Origin: Protula sp. h YS-2021
Lineage: Eukaryota > Annelida > Polychaeta > Sabellida > Serpulidae
Assembly (NCBI GenBank): GCA_949752745.1
Contig: OX457025.1
Location: 102,906,558 to 102,970,557 of the forward strand
DNA length: 64,000 nucleotides
Reading direction: 5' to 3'
In this document: positions 23,031 through 34,666 of the stretch, piece by piece
Layout of the letters: each line of letters starts with the position of its first letter
How positions within the stretch are numbered: the stretch's first letter is position 1
Program-made: the position numbers and the translations under genes
Notes under the pieces: generated by a model
Seen by the model: the letters and a program-made list of their open reading frames with translations, nothing else
The model's database searches: none
Told to the model about the DNA's origin: nothing

Positions 23031-23524
23031 AATAAGTTCTGGTATTCATTTGTTGTGTTCATCTAGAAAAATCTCAAAATTAAAGATTTTAAAATTTCAT
23101 TTCTTATTTTCTTTTTAACTTAATGTATATTGTTCTATACATGTTCTATTTGTATTTATTCATCACACGGCTGTGTGCATCCACAGTTTTCCAAAACCAA
23201 GTCGACGTCTTTAAAAACCTACAAGTATCCAAAAAAGCTGTTTGCATAAAATAAATATAAATAATGTATGATTTGATGTTGTGTATGTTTATAGCATTTA
23301 TGATTTTTCAATTTACGATATCGGTTGTATAAATTAAGTGTTTAACCGTGTTCTATGTTTTATATTCTGAGGAATAAGAAGCTCATAAACGGCGTACGCT
23401 TTTTGTACTTACACAAAGTATCATTAATCATATAATCAGGCTGGAGGAGCATGATAAATAACGTTAGATATGTCATGATCTTGTTTTAGCTCGACTGTCA
23501 AAAATGGAATGCACTAAATGGAAA

Positions 23525-23600
23525 TCGTGGCTCATCGGTGGAACTATGCAAAGGTAAGGTTGCGGGTTCGGAACCCGGTCCGCATTGACTTGTTCATGAG
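23525..23600 (+). repeat. tRNA-like sequence, possible SINE head
   Basis: TGGCTCATCGGTGG resembles a pol III A box and GGTTCGGAACC a B box, spaced about 35 bp apart as in a tRNA. The acceptor and anticodon stems do not pair, so this is a tRNA-derived SINE head or a tRNA pseudogene rather than a working tRNA. No SINE tail was identified. Confidence 0.35.
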
Positions 23601-25577
23601 TGCTGTAACAGCGATTAACGGAACAGCAATATGTTAGCTGTTCCTCTTCTGGGATTCAAAATTGCTGCCAATTGCCATTCAGTTTCAAACTTAAACAAAG
23701 ATATGGTTTGTAGTTGCTTAGCACAGAAAATGTTGCATTATTTTCGGTAAGAGAAATATGTGGATTCTCCAAGCACTTGGGGCATTACGAAATAGTGGTT
23801 CAGATATTCCTGGTCGAAACAGATTTTTTGTTCAATTTTTTATCTAGCACACAGTATTAACCAAGATATAGAGAGAGTTATAGCATTTGTGTGGCAACCC
23901 TAAGATCTTTTCTTAGAACTTCTGACCCCACACCAGCTCTACGTGTCCAAATTACTGACCCACAAATCCCGTTAGAAGGTCTACTGTCAAGTGCATATAC
24001 ATTAAGGCGGAGTTTGACTTCAGAGTTGTGCGTACGCTAATCTTATAGTCTTTAGATGACGTGATAAATTTTGTGTACAAAATGGAGAGGGGGAAACGGG
24101 ATGGGGAAAGGGGAAGTGAAGGATGACGTTTTTATGCTTTGAATTCTTTAAAGTCACCCTCAAATCTAGTATTCCTCCACCCACGCTGTATCGCGACCAT
24201 TCAGGTTGTTTTGTTGTTTTTAACGCTTTGTCCAGGTCGAGGAAAAGACGATGGACAACCGAGCCGGACGACGAGCGGATCTGGCGCATGACGACATCAG
24301 CCTCTAAAGCAGGAAGTGGGCGCTCTTCAGGAGCAGTATGGCTCGGCTGTGGATGAAAAACGGAGTTAGTTAGCTATCCTCCCTGACAGACTCCCGGTGG
24401 TCATTTACATGCTACAGGGATGAGGTTTCTCCTATAGACCGTCCATGGAAATCTTCTTATTGTGGTTTATCTGTGGTTTTTCTAAGCTACGTAATAGCTG
24501 CCATGTAGCCAGTCCCATTTATGTCCGATATTTGTTTCTTCAGCTGTCTTTTCTGCAAAATAAACAACTAAATATCAGTGGACACTCGAATATTTATGGT
24601 TTTCATTTTTGAATTAGATCAATAAGGGTGACTATTCAGCCGTGTATTTCACAAGCAGCTGCCTCGTACTAAAAATCGTGGCATCTTGGTTAGAATGGTT
24701 AGATGAAAATGTAAATTACAGTATGTTTTTGATAACATTAACTTGGGTACATATTCTGAGTCTTGAAGAACGCTGATGGTTTTATCAGTTATGATTATAA
24801 TTTAAAATTCAGAATCATGAATATGTTATAGAACTTTGACTGTCACAAACATTATGCTTTGGCTCGATGATTTTTGCGTTACGGGATATCTCTTATATGT
24901 GATAGGAAGGGATTCTCGTTTTGACAAGAATGGATTCGCTTTGTGACATGAGGGATTTCACATAGTGATACGAGGGGATTCGCATAGTGATATCAAGGCA
25001 TTTGCGCAGTTATATGAATCAATTGTGCTCATGAAGCAGCAGGCGGCCGAGTATGCGAGTATATCAAGGAATTTTCCATCAACGGCTAACTTCAGCAGCA
25101 CCTCAGTCTTCTTTGCCTGTTGCTTGGGCACTGGCTTCGATACAAGGCGCAGCATGGGCGAGTTCTTCGTGCAGATCCGCGAGCACCCCAGCACAAACTG
25201 CTGAGGAACTGTCGCCCTTCTAGCTATGAGCACCTTCCATAAAGCAGTCACGCGTGAATGTTGCTGGATCTCTGCTTGTCACCTTAATTCTCCTCGAATT
25301 TAGTAGTGTTCGTTGTAATACTATAAAGCTATCTACCGAACAATCATACTCAAAACGTTCGTGAGATGGTGGTAAAAATAACCCACTTGGAAGAAATACT
25401 GATGTGCTTTTGCTGTCGAAACAGTTGTGTGTGTGTCAGCTGTTGGTACTTTCAGTTGTCGGTTTCTTTTAGATGTCGGTGCGCTTCAGCCGTCAGTACG
25501 TTTTAGCTGTCAGTGTATTTTTGCTATTGGTACGTTTCAGCTGTTTGTGTTAGCTGAAGCGCAATAAACTTCCTGAG
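23601..25577. other. Intergenic, no recognised gene
   Basis: Short ORFs on both strands (24.0-24.4 and 24.96-25.25 kb) lack recognisable domains. A loose TCAGCTGT(C/T)GGTACGTTT-like repetition spans about 25,430-25,560, just before the gypsy LTR. Confidence 0.4.
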
Positions 25578-25582
25578 AGCAG

Positions 25583-25956
25583 TGTCAAATTTGCAAAAAT
25601 ATTAATTCATAAGTATTGTTAAATTTGTTAAATCTCCGGGAGATTCGGGATGTATGGTAACTTGCTACTTTACCTGCAGCCTCGCAGAGTCGCAGTGTTG
25701 TATTCTTGCCAACTTAAAACAAATGCAACTTTGGCGAATCAGGTCCAAGGAAGTCGTTAAAAAAGGTTTTTGCATTAAGTGGAATGGTTGTTCGACAGAA
25801 TCACAAGGCATGTAGTTACGTGAAGGATGTAAATATAAACTCTTGTGAAGAAGATATCAGCACCTGGCCGTGTGTTCCTGGTAGCCGTGAGAGTGTTTAT
25901 GTGAGTGTTTATGTAGCTTTGTGGTCTGGACGCCCGTCCGCCTATTCGTGATGATA
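25583..25956 (+). repeat. 5' LTR of gypsy 1, upstream part
   Basis: Matches the 3' LTR from 42,058 to about 42,416, sharing for example AATCTCCGGGAGATTCGGGA and the GCCGTGTGTTCCTGGTAG stretch. It ends at the 9-bp duplication GTGATGATA, where the foldback element begins. The LTR resumes at 34,667. Confidence 0.85.
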
Positions 25957-26812
25957 GAGTCAGGGCTGCTGTCAGCGAGGAGCGTCAATACCACCTGGTG
26001 GTACTGAGGTGCTTGGTGGCACTGAGGTCCCTGGTGGTACTGAGGTGCCCAGCCAAAAAAAAATTAGTAATAGTATACATTATTATTTATAATCCATGAT
26101 TATAAATGCATGGACTCTCCCCTACCCCTCCCACTCCTCCCTCTCCCCCCTCGCTTATAGAACATGGAAAATTATCAAAATCGTTCACTTTAATTTATTT
26201 ATTTTTTGTTGTATTTTGACTTTTATTGCTGGGCGTGGTGAGGGGGTGGGGTAGATTTGGTGCGTATTTAAACATATCTTATACCAATGTTTTTTTTACC
26301 AATGCAGCCATGTTCTTGAGGCAAAACACATGTGTTATCGGCTTTTCTGTGCAATGACAAATTTGGAACGGACAGGTTTTTTGTTTTTTCGGGGAGGGGG
26401 GCAGTCGGTTGGTGGGGGAAGAGTTAGGTTGTGTGCGGGGAATTGTTAAATTAGGTTTGGTGGTAAATTTTATCCAACCTTTTTCTTGGTTTAAGACTGC
26501 AACTCAGTTGCTCTTAATAAATGTTTTGGATCATTTTATGGGCTTCACCAGTAACCCCCATCCCACCGAACTATAATGTGGCGTATTTTCTGCAGTTTGC
26601 ATTGCCAAAGCTACTGTTATCTTGAGCTTTCTCACCACAAGTCAGTTCACTCCCGGTGTTAGCCGAAGCAGGGTGGGCTGATTTGGCAATGAAATGCCTT
26701 TTATGTTATATTCCATGCACGCACATTTAAATACATACAAACATTTGTTTTGGAAACAGGAGGCACATTTTGTATTTTTGAAGTGTTTTATTCACTTGAC
26801 CGACTCCACGAG

Positions 26813-27015
26813 AAGCTGCTGTCAGCGAGGAGCGTCAATACCACAGGGTGGCACTGAGGTGCATGGCAAAAAACATATTATTTATTCAATTTATGCATCC
26901 AAAATAATTATTCAGTGATACTGTTGGGGCTCTTCACAACCCCCTCCCACCGTTTCTAAAAAATATATTTTTCTGTTGTCGTTTTCAGTAAATAACAACA
27001 TAAATGTGCATTGAA
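26813..27015 (+). repeat. Internal copy of the foldback terminus (left)
   Basis: Starts AGCTGCTGTCAGCGAGGAGC and continues into subterminal sequence that is the inverted counterpart of 34,415-34,645, including the AATAATTATTCAGTGATACT and AACAACATAAATGTGCATTG pieces. Sequence between 26,047 and 26,812 has no counterpart at the right end, which suggests a nested or duplicated terminus. Confidence 0.6.
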
Positions 27016-28898
27016 ATCCTTCCCAAATGCTTCATTTCGTCATCGCTATATCTCAAGCAGGAGAAAAAAATATATCTGCTTTGCAAAAATGGTCCAAGAC
27101 CACCTTTGGACCATCAAATATACCAAAGTCATAGGTGGTGGCACTGAGGACCCTGGAAATTTAAAAACATTTTCCACACTTGGCCTTATCTTTAATTCTT
27201 TATAAAACCACTCGAATATTGACCATAAATTAGGACACATTGGTCCAAGGGTCAGGAACCACTTTTGGGTCACTCAGTTCTTCGGAATTATAAGTGGTGG
27301 CGCTGAGGTCCCTGGGTGGCACTGACGCTACTCGCTATGAAATCCTTCCCAAATGCTTCATTTCGTCATCGTTATATCTCAAGCGGGAGAAAAAATATAT
27401 GTGCTTTGCAAAAATGGTCCAAGACCACTTTTGGACCATCAGATATACCGAAGTGATAGGTGGTGGCACTGAGGTCCCTGGAAATTTGAAAACGTTTTCC
27501 ACACTTGGCTTTATCTTTAATTCTTTAAAAACCCACTCGAATATTGACAACAAATTAGGACACACTAGCTCAAAGGTCAGGAACCACTTTTGGACCACTC
27601 AGTTCTTCGAAATTGAAAGTGGTGGCGCTGAGGTCCCTAGGTGGCACTGACGCTCCTCGCTATTAAATCCTTCCCAAATGCTTCATTTCGTCATCGCTAT
27701 ATCTCAAGCAGGAGAAAAAATATATCTGCTTTGCAAAAATGGTCCAAGACCACCTTTGGACCATCAAATATACCGAAGTCATAGGTGGTGGCACTGAGGA
27801 CCCTAGAAATTTGAAAACATTTTCCACACTTGGCCTTATCTTTAATTCTTTATAAAACCACTCGAATATTGACCATAAATTAGGACACATTGGTCCAAAG
27901 GTCAGGAACCACTTTTGGGTCACTCAGTTCTTCGGAATTGAAAGTGGTGGCGCTGAGGTCCCTAGGTGGCACTGACGCTCCTCGCTATTAAATCCTTCCC
28001 AAATGCTTCATTTCGTCATCGCTATATCTCAAGCAGGAGAAAAAAATATATCTGCTTTGCAAAAATGGTCCAAGACCACCTTTGGACCATCAAATATACC
28101 GAAGTCATAGGTGGTGGCACTGAGGACCCTGGAAATTTGAAAACATTTTCCACACTTGGCCTTATCTTTAATTCTTTATAAAACCACTCGAATATTGACC
28201 ATAAATTAGGACACATTGGTCCAAAGTTCAGGAACCACTTTTGGGTCACTCAGTTCTTCGGAATTGAAAGTGGTGGCGCTGAGGTCCCTAGGTGGCACTG
28301 ACGCTCCTCGCTATGAAATCCTTCCCAAATGTTTCGTTTCGTCATCGCTATATCTCAAGCAGGAGAAAAAAATATATGTGCTTTGCAAAAATGGTCCAAG
28401 ACCACATTTGGACCATCAAATATACCGATGTCATAGGTGGTGGCACTGAGGTCCCTGGAAATTTGAAAACGTTTTCCACACTTGGCCTTATCTTTAATTC
28501 TTTAAAAACCCTCTCGAATATTGAAACAAATTAGGACACATTGGCTAAAAGGTCAGGAACCACTTTTGGACCACCCAGTTCTTCGAAATTGAAAGTGGTG
28601 GCGCTGAGGTTCCTAGGTGGCACTGACGCTCCTCGCTATTAAATCCTTCGCAAATGCTTCATTTCGTCATAGTTATATCTCAAGCAGGAGAAAAAATATA
28701 TCTGCTTTGCAAAAATGGTCCAAGACCACTTTTGGACCATCCAATATACCGAAGTGATAGGTGGTGGCACTGAGGTCCCTGGAAATTTGAAAACGTTTTC
28801 AACACTTGGCCTTATCTTTAATTCTTTAAAAACCCACTCGAATATTGGCCATAAATTAGGACACATTGGTTCAAAGGTCAGGAACCACTTTTGGGCCT
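27016..28898 (+). repeat. 325-bp tandem repeat, six copies
   Basis: Units start at about 27,016, 27,340, 27,665, 27,990, 28,317 and 28,641 with AATCCTTCCCAAATGCTTCA. Copies are very similar; units 3 and 4 are nearly identical, which suggests recent unequal exchange. Each unit contains a GGTGGCACTGAGG motif that is also found at the element ends. The ORFs in it are mirror images between strands and are not supported as genes. The array stops abruptly at the LINE (28,899). Confidence 0.9.
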
Positions 28899-30190
28899 CG
28901 ATCTGATTAGGGATCTATAGAGCATAAGTTTATTGCCCTGTGTGCTCCCCAGTCCTGAGCAGTTATGACCTTTAGCAAATTAAGTGCCTGCTGGCACTTT
29001 CTTTTCAACTTTTTTATGTGTGGAATAGCCCTAAGAATTTGTCTTGTTTGACTACTGGTATTTCAGTGTGAGAAATATATAGAATTGGTTGTCATGTTGT
29101 TCACGATTCTTGTGAAAATGCATCGAGTCCGATTTTGTTTGAAAAAAAAAATAAAATCTTTTTTATTCGCGCAGTCTTGTAGGAAGTTGATGTTTTGTTG
29201 GAGGCGGCGTTGTATAAGATTCAATTTTTACCTCTGCAAGAGATGGCGAAATCATCCACAAAGACTTTTATCTATCCCCCGTTTTACAGTATCCCTTTTT
29301 CTATTGACTTTAATCAGAAATAGTAGAATACATCCTTGTGCGAAGCCTTCTTCCTGTTCAAAGTATTCTGAGAATATTGTACCAAGACGTACTCTGAAAC
29401 GATGATCATCTAAAAAAACTCTTTATAAATTTGGGTAGCCTGCCCCGGAGCCCCAAATTAAACAGGTCCTTGAGTACTCCAAACTTCCACGTTGTATCAT
29501 ATGCTTTTTTAAGTGAAAAAAAAAGAAAGTGACAACGTGCTCATTAATAAAAGCTTCTCTTACGAAAGATTCTAGCCTTACGGGATGGTCTAAGGTACTC
29601 CTTTGTTTTCTAAATCCGCTTTGCGCATCAGCAAGCAAATGGTTGCTTTCCAGGAGCCAAATCAGGCTATCTGCTATCATTCATTCAAAGGTTTTGCAGA
29701 GAGAGCTTATTAGAGAGATCGGTCTATAATTATGGGAGTTTGTTTGGTCTTTTTTTGGTTTTGGTATTGGTATGATTGTAGCTTCTTTTCACATTTCAGG
29801 AAAGCTGCCTTTATTCCATATATGGTTTGACTGTTCAAGTAGGATTCCAGAGCGGATTCTGGGAGGTGCTTAAGACCCTGGTAATGAATGTCATTTAGTC
29901 CTGCGGATGAGTCATGAGAGCTATTTATAGCGTCTTTTAACCCATTTATTGAAAAATCAGTGTTGTCGTTTTTAGCATTGTCAGATAATTTTAAAGGGTT
30001 TCTTTCTTCAGCTTCTTTGTGGTATCTAAATTCGAGGCTGTAATTTTGTGATGATGAATTATAATTTCGCCTAGAGTAATCCGGGTCGCTTGGGCCTAGA
30101 AAGGCTTGAAAAATTTAATTTCGTTTTGAGAAATTTCATTGCGAAGAAACATGGCGATACCACCTATCACTCTTTCACCACAAAATGGTT
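28899..30190 (-). pseudogene. LINE reverse transcriptase (Jockey-like), decayed
   Basis: Minus-strand segments in order: an EN tail-like GGIAMFLRNEISQNE (about 30,150), the linker GLNDIHYQGLKHLPESALES, the RT entry block NYRPISLISSLCKT (about 29,700), SGFRKQRSTLDHPVRLESFVREAF (29,560-29,620), EQEEGFAQGCIL (about 29,340) and a C-terminal KCQQALNLLKVITAQDWGA (about 28,980). The YxDD-equivalent FVDD region is broken by frameshifts around 29,250. The element's C-terminal end is cut exactly where the 325-bp array begins, so rearrangement removed its 3' end. Confidence 0.75.
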
Positions 30191-31553
30191 TTTTGTAAAC
30201 TGTGTATCCCCTTAGTGTTGGGGGTTGTCAATGTTAGTATAGGTTTTCTGTATCCAAATGATCTGTACAAGTGTCTAAAGTTCGTGGCAGTTGGTCTAAA
30301 AACCTCTGATATTTCAATGAATTATCGTCATGTTTGTTTGTTAAATGAACAAATGCTGTTAGAGAGCTGCGTTGCAGGGAGAACAATAAAACGGAAAATA
30401 GTTCGTTGACGCGTTACAACCCTTTGTTCATTTATTCGTCCACACTGGGTGCGCTTGCCAACAATTAACGAAGCGTTCACCCCACAGAAATACGTCACCA
30501 GCGTTAAAACCTTGATGGACGTGTTCTTCAACGTGGTTATAAAGGTCATCAATGGTAACTGAAACAACACATATTCTGTCACAAATTAATCTCAGGTACA
30601 CGGCTTTAACACTTATTCACTAAACCAGAATTATGCTTAAACTGACGATTAAGTAACAAGTATCAATGCATAATCAAATCTCTGTCAAATGAAATAAATC
30701 CGCTGAAATGTACAGACATATTTTCTGGAATATTGGCCTTTACGTTTTTCATTTAAAATACAGGTAAGAGATTGCAATAACACAATATTAATGAAATGGC
30801 AATAGCTTACCGAAAACTATTTTGGCTCCTCCTACAACTTTCTAAAATAAATCCGTGTCTCTTTGATCATCCATTTACCCTCTTAGAGATTCCGAACCTA
30901 TTCTTAATAAACAGCCTCAAATAACTGTCCAACTTTAGGACGTAACAATTATCCAGTTCTTTTATCTTAATATTGTCCACTTTTGGGCCTTAACTTCTTG
31001 TTCACTTTAGGACCTCGTTAGTACTTTGTCCACCGTTTGAAATTTCAATTCTTACCCCCTTGTGGAACTCTTAAATCTGTCCACTTCTTAGGACTTAGAC
31101 CTTCTGTCTATCCGTGTTTTTATCTCGAGGGTGTTACCTCGGAAGCACTCCAAGATGGGAAAAAATCACATATTCTTATGCCCAGTGCAACACCCCGACA
31201 CCAATTCGGGACCTTATTGGCTACAGTATCTAAAATAGTCTACAACAATAGGTCGAATCATTGACCCAATAAACTTATCTAATTTGACCACTATGACAAC
31301 CTAAAGATCTGACGGATTTTGTTTACATAATAACCCCTATGGCAAACATAGAATCCCCAGCCCAGAGAAGGTTTGGGCTGCATAATGTCTGCTGCGTAAT
31401 GTCTTATCTTTTACACAAAATCACACAAATTATTATCAGTAAGGGAAAACAGTATTTGCTTGGATTCTTATCCGGTCGTAAAATACATCAATACATTAAA
31501 GCAATGACAGTTCTTACTAATCTGATTGAGAAATAGCATCAAAACATCTGTAA
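30191..31553. other. Inner part of foldback element, no recognised gene
   Basis: Lies between the RT and endonuclease fragments of LINE type. The stretch at 30,880-31,050 repeats a GTCCACTTTTAGGACCTT-like phrase loosely. No coding homology recognised. Confidence 0.35.
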
Positions 31554-31900
31554 TTACGTAACGAAACCACGTTTAAGTTGAAATTGAATGCCCCAAAATA
31601 CAGGGAAATTCACAGATTTACCCCATTTAAAGATAAAACAGAAATCGTTCGTAGCGGTTTCTACAAATGCTTTGTTTCTAATGTTGCGTTTATTGTAAGG
31701 GATATATCCCTTGAGCGTTGGTTGGTTATTGCTTTTAGAGAAGGTTTCTTGTAAGCAAATTATTGCTGGGTCATTTTGGGATATGATTGTTAAAATTTCC
31801 GTACATTTTTTCATGCCAAGCAAGTGGAAACAGTTTTTCAAAAGTACTTTTGAAAAGCCAAAGATTGCAATAGGGTTTTCTGATCCGAATTACAATTATT
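31554..31900 (-). pseudogene. LINE endonuclease (EEP) fragment
   Basis: The ORF includes NDPAIICLQETFSKSNNQ followed by LKGYIPYNKRN. This is the LQET motif that carries the metal-binding Glu of apurinic-type LINE endonucleases, in the usual context (PaiicLQET..lkgy.py). The rest of the domain is missing or frameshifted. It is on the same strand as the RT at 28.9-30.2 kb but separated by 1.4 kb, so it may be the same decayed LINE or another. Confidence 0.6.
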
Positions 31901-33735
31901 GATTGGGGATTTATTAGCGGTTGCGGACGTGAGCATTATTTGCATACCGTTTTTAAGTGAAATGTGAAAAATATTTCGATCGTCATTTTATTGTTAATGC
32001 AATGATATGATGAGTGAGGGTATATTAAAGGTATAATAAATGTATTTCGATCAAGTCATTTTATTGCTTACACAAGGCTTTTTGAAAATTACTTCTGCAG
32101 AACTGCTTCCAAATTTGTTGCATGAAGGAAAGAAATGGCCATATAAAGTTTGGGCGTGGGGAGTATTCCTCAGGGGAATATTCCTACTGGGGTGTTTTCC
32201 AGGGGGAATAATCGGAGGGGGGAGTATTCCGGGGGTGTATTCCAGGGGGAATTTTTCTAGACCCTTCTATAACACCCTGTGGTTTTAGTTCTCTGACCAG
32301 TTCGTCTATGGAACAGAATTTGAGGTCCGGGTGGACGACTGCTCTTAATTTTCATGAAGTATTCAATGTATGGTCTGGTGTGCACTGTACTTGAACGTTC
32401 ACGAACATCATGAGTTCAAGCAGGGCTTTACTGTGTCGTCGTTTATATATATGGACCATTAAGTCGTCCGACAATACCGTTAAGCCCTTTTTAGACTGCA
32501 AATGGAGAGAGCTTAAGGCGTCCGTCTCTTGGCGTTATGATAACGTATTCCGAGAGGGTTTCGGCGGTGACTCTATTTCGATATGAACTCGCTTTTCGGA
32601 TTTCCTCGTTGTACTTCGTTTATTCGTTTCATCTTGATTTGTTTCCATAACAATCAAATAGGTTTCTTCCAGGTCTGCCGGTGCCTGGCCCTACTGTCAC
32701 CAATCTTTTGGCAGCGGCGTTAATCCGTCTACTATATGACGGCGACGTCCACAGCCAGTCATGCCTCGACTGGCCCTACAGCCGCAGTGTGGCTAAGCTA
32801 AACAACCAGCCGTTATTGATCATGACGTCCAGTTCACGACCGCCCTTCTTGGGCTGAAAAGAAGGACCATTTGTATTTGAAAGGCCTGTCTAATTGATAA
32901 AAAGCCTCAATACCCAGGTATCCGCTCTTGTTCCACTAAGGGATGCAACCCACGGCAGAGTGCGTTCTTATGACTGGTACTATCACCAGCTACTGTAAGA
33001 CATCTTGGTGGACGCACCACAGGCTGTCACGCTCTGATGCGCTTTTCGTGGGAACGGTGTAGCCAAGTCTTTGTTGGTTCCTAGTACGGTCTTTAGCGAA
33101 GGTGCTAATGATAATTCAAAAATGGTAGAAAGAAGGTAGCAAAAGATTTTATTTATTGTACTTGAAAAGATATCAGATTTATCAAGTTTTCATTCTGTTA
33201 TTGTTGTGGAGAAAATTTGTTATGAAGAGAGCTATTATTGTGAATTTTACTTAAGTATGTGTTTTTGTAGGATGCCGCATAGTAAATATGATAGTTGGAC
33301 AGTGTGGGAGTGAGATGCAGGGTGGGGGGGGGGGGGAGGCGAGGTACCAGTGGAACTGCTGTAAAATAGTAGAACCGGTACACCGAGGAGGGTCGGTATC
33401 TATGGGATCCGGCTCTCTGTGGGGTCAAGGGCTCCTTTAAAATTTAAAGGGGACTTACCCTGGACGGACAGGCACTCTTCGAATCCACGCCTTCCTGTCT
33501 GATAAACTATACTAAAATAGACAATGAGATTGCAAACTTTGAATATCTCCTACAGCAAGGAAATGTTAGCAACGCTTATATTTTGCATACACTAAAAAGT
33601 ACCGAAAATGCCATGCTCAGCGGAGAAGCAAGTGACATTTGGGACTTTTTGGGAATTTGGGATAAATTCTTGTGTGCTGCATCGTCGCCTTCCAGAGTCT
33701 CAGGGAATGTTATTCTGGCAAAACAAAGAAGATTT
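31901..33735. other. Inner part of foldback element, no recognised gene
   Basis: A GGGGAATATTCC/GGGAGTATTCC motif is repeated at 32,155-32,250. A GC-richer stretch at 32,640-33,080 is different in composition from its surroundings but matches nothing I recognise. A poly-G run lies at 33,323-33,336. I saw no transposase. Confidence 0.35.
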
Positions 33736-33739
33736 TAAA

Positions 33740-34410
33740 ACTCACATTCGTTTTCAAATTTCCAGGGTCCTCAGTGCCACCACCTATGACTTCGGTATAT
33801 TTGATGGTTCAAAAGTGGTCTTGGACCATTTTTACAAAGCAGATATATTTTTCTCTACTGCTTAAGATATAACGACGACGAAATGAAGCATTTGGGAAGG
33901 ATTTAATAGCGAGGAGCGTCAGTGCCACCTAGGGACCTCAGCGCCACCACTTTCAATTTCGAATAACTGAGTGGTCCAAAAGTGGTTCCTGGCCCTTGAA
34001 CCAATGTGTCCTAATTTATTGTCAATATTCGAGTGGGTTTTTAAAGAATTAAAGATAAAGCCAAGTGTGGAAAACGTTTTCAAATTTTCAGGGACCTCAG
34101 TGCCACCACCTATGACTTCGGTATATTTGATGGTTCAAAAGTGGTCTTAGACCATTTTTACAAAGCAGATATATTTTTCCCTACTGCTTAAGATATAACG
34201 ATGACGAAATGAAGCATTTTGGAAGGATTTAATAGCGAGGAGCGTCAGTGCCACCTAGGGACCTCAGCGCCACCACTTTCAACTTCGAAGAACTGAGTGG
34301 TCCAAAAGTAGTTCCTGACCCTTGAACCAATGTGTCCTAATTTATTGTCAATATTCGAGTGGGTTTTTAAGGAATTTAAGATAAAGCCAAGTATGGAAAG
34401 CGTTTGAAAG
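33740..34410 (-). repeat. Inverted copies of the 325-bp repeat (right arm)
   Basis: About two units of the 27.0-28.9 kb repeat in reverse orientation; the unit boundary GAAATGAAGCATTT(T/G)GGAAGGATT occurs at about 33,880 and 34,207. Continuing to 34,645, the sequence is the inverse of 26,813-27,015. The left and right arrays could fold on each other. Confidence 0.85.
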
Positions 34411-34666
34411 GTCATTTATGTTTCAATGCACATTTATGTTCTTATTTTCTGAAAACGACAACAGAAAAACATATATGTTTAGAAACGGTGGGAGGGGGTT
34501 GTGGAAAGCCCAAACAGTATCACTGAATAATTATTTTGGATGCATAAATGGAATAAATAATATATTTATAGCCAGGCACCTCAGTGCCACCAGGGACCTC
34601 AGCGCCACCAAGCACCTCAGTGCCACCAGGTGGTATTGACGCTTCTCGCTGACAGCAGCCTCTCCT

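Larger units (their letters stand above)
25957..34666. mobile_element. 8.7-kb foldback DNA element with 9-bp target duplication (MULE-like)
   Basis: GTGATGATA occurs immediately before (25,948-25,956) and after (34,667-34,675), and only once at the matching site of the 3' LTR, so the insertion point is proven by the empty site. The ends are inverted repeats: GGCTGCTGTCAGCGAG starts near both termini, followed by CGTCAATACCACC and tandem GGTGGCACTGAGGT units (about 90 bp). A second copy of the terminus lies at 26,813, from where a longer inverted repeat pairs with 33.74-34.64 kb. The inside holds 325-bp tandem arrays in opposite orientation and a LINE. A 9-bp duplication is typical of Mutator-like elements, but no transposase is visible, so the superfamily is inference. 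Confidence 0.7.

Noticed and set aside
27016..28900. Family of 70-120-residue proteins in the 325-bp repeats
   Set aside because: Equivalent ORFs appear on both strands of every unit and contain no known domain; they follow from the tandem repeat.
32640..33080. Ribosomal RNA fragment in the GC-richer stretch
   Set aside because: I could not match it to any conserved rRNA helix or signature sequence; composition alone is insufficient.
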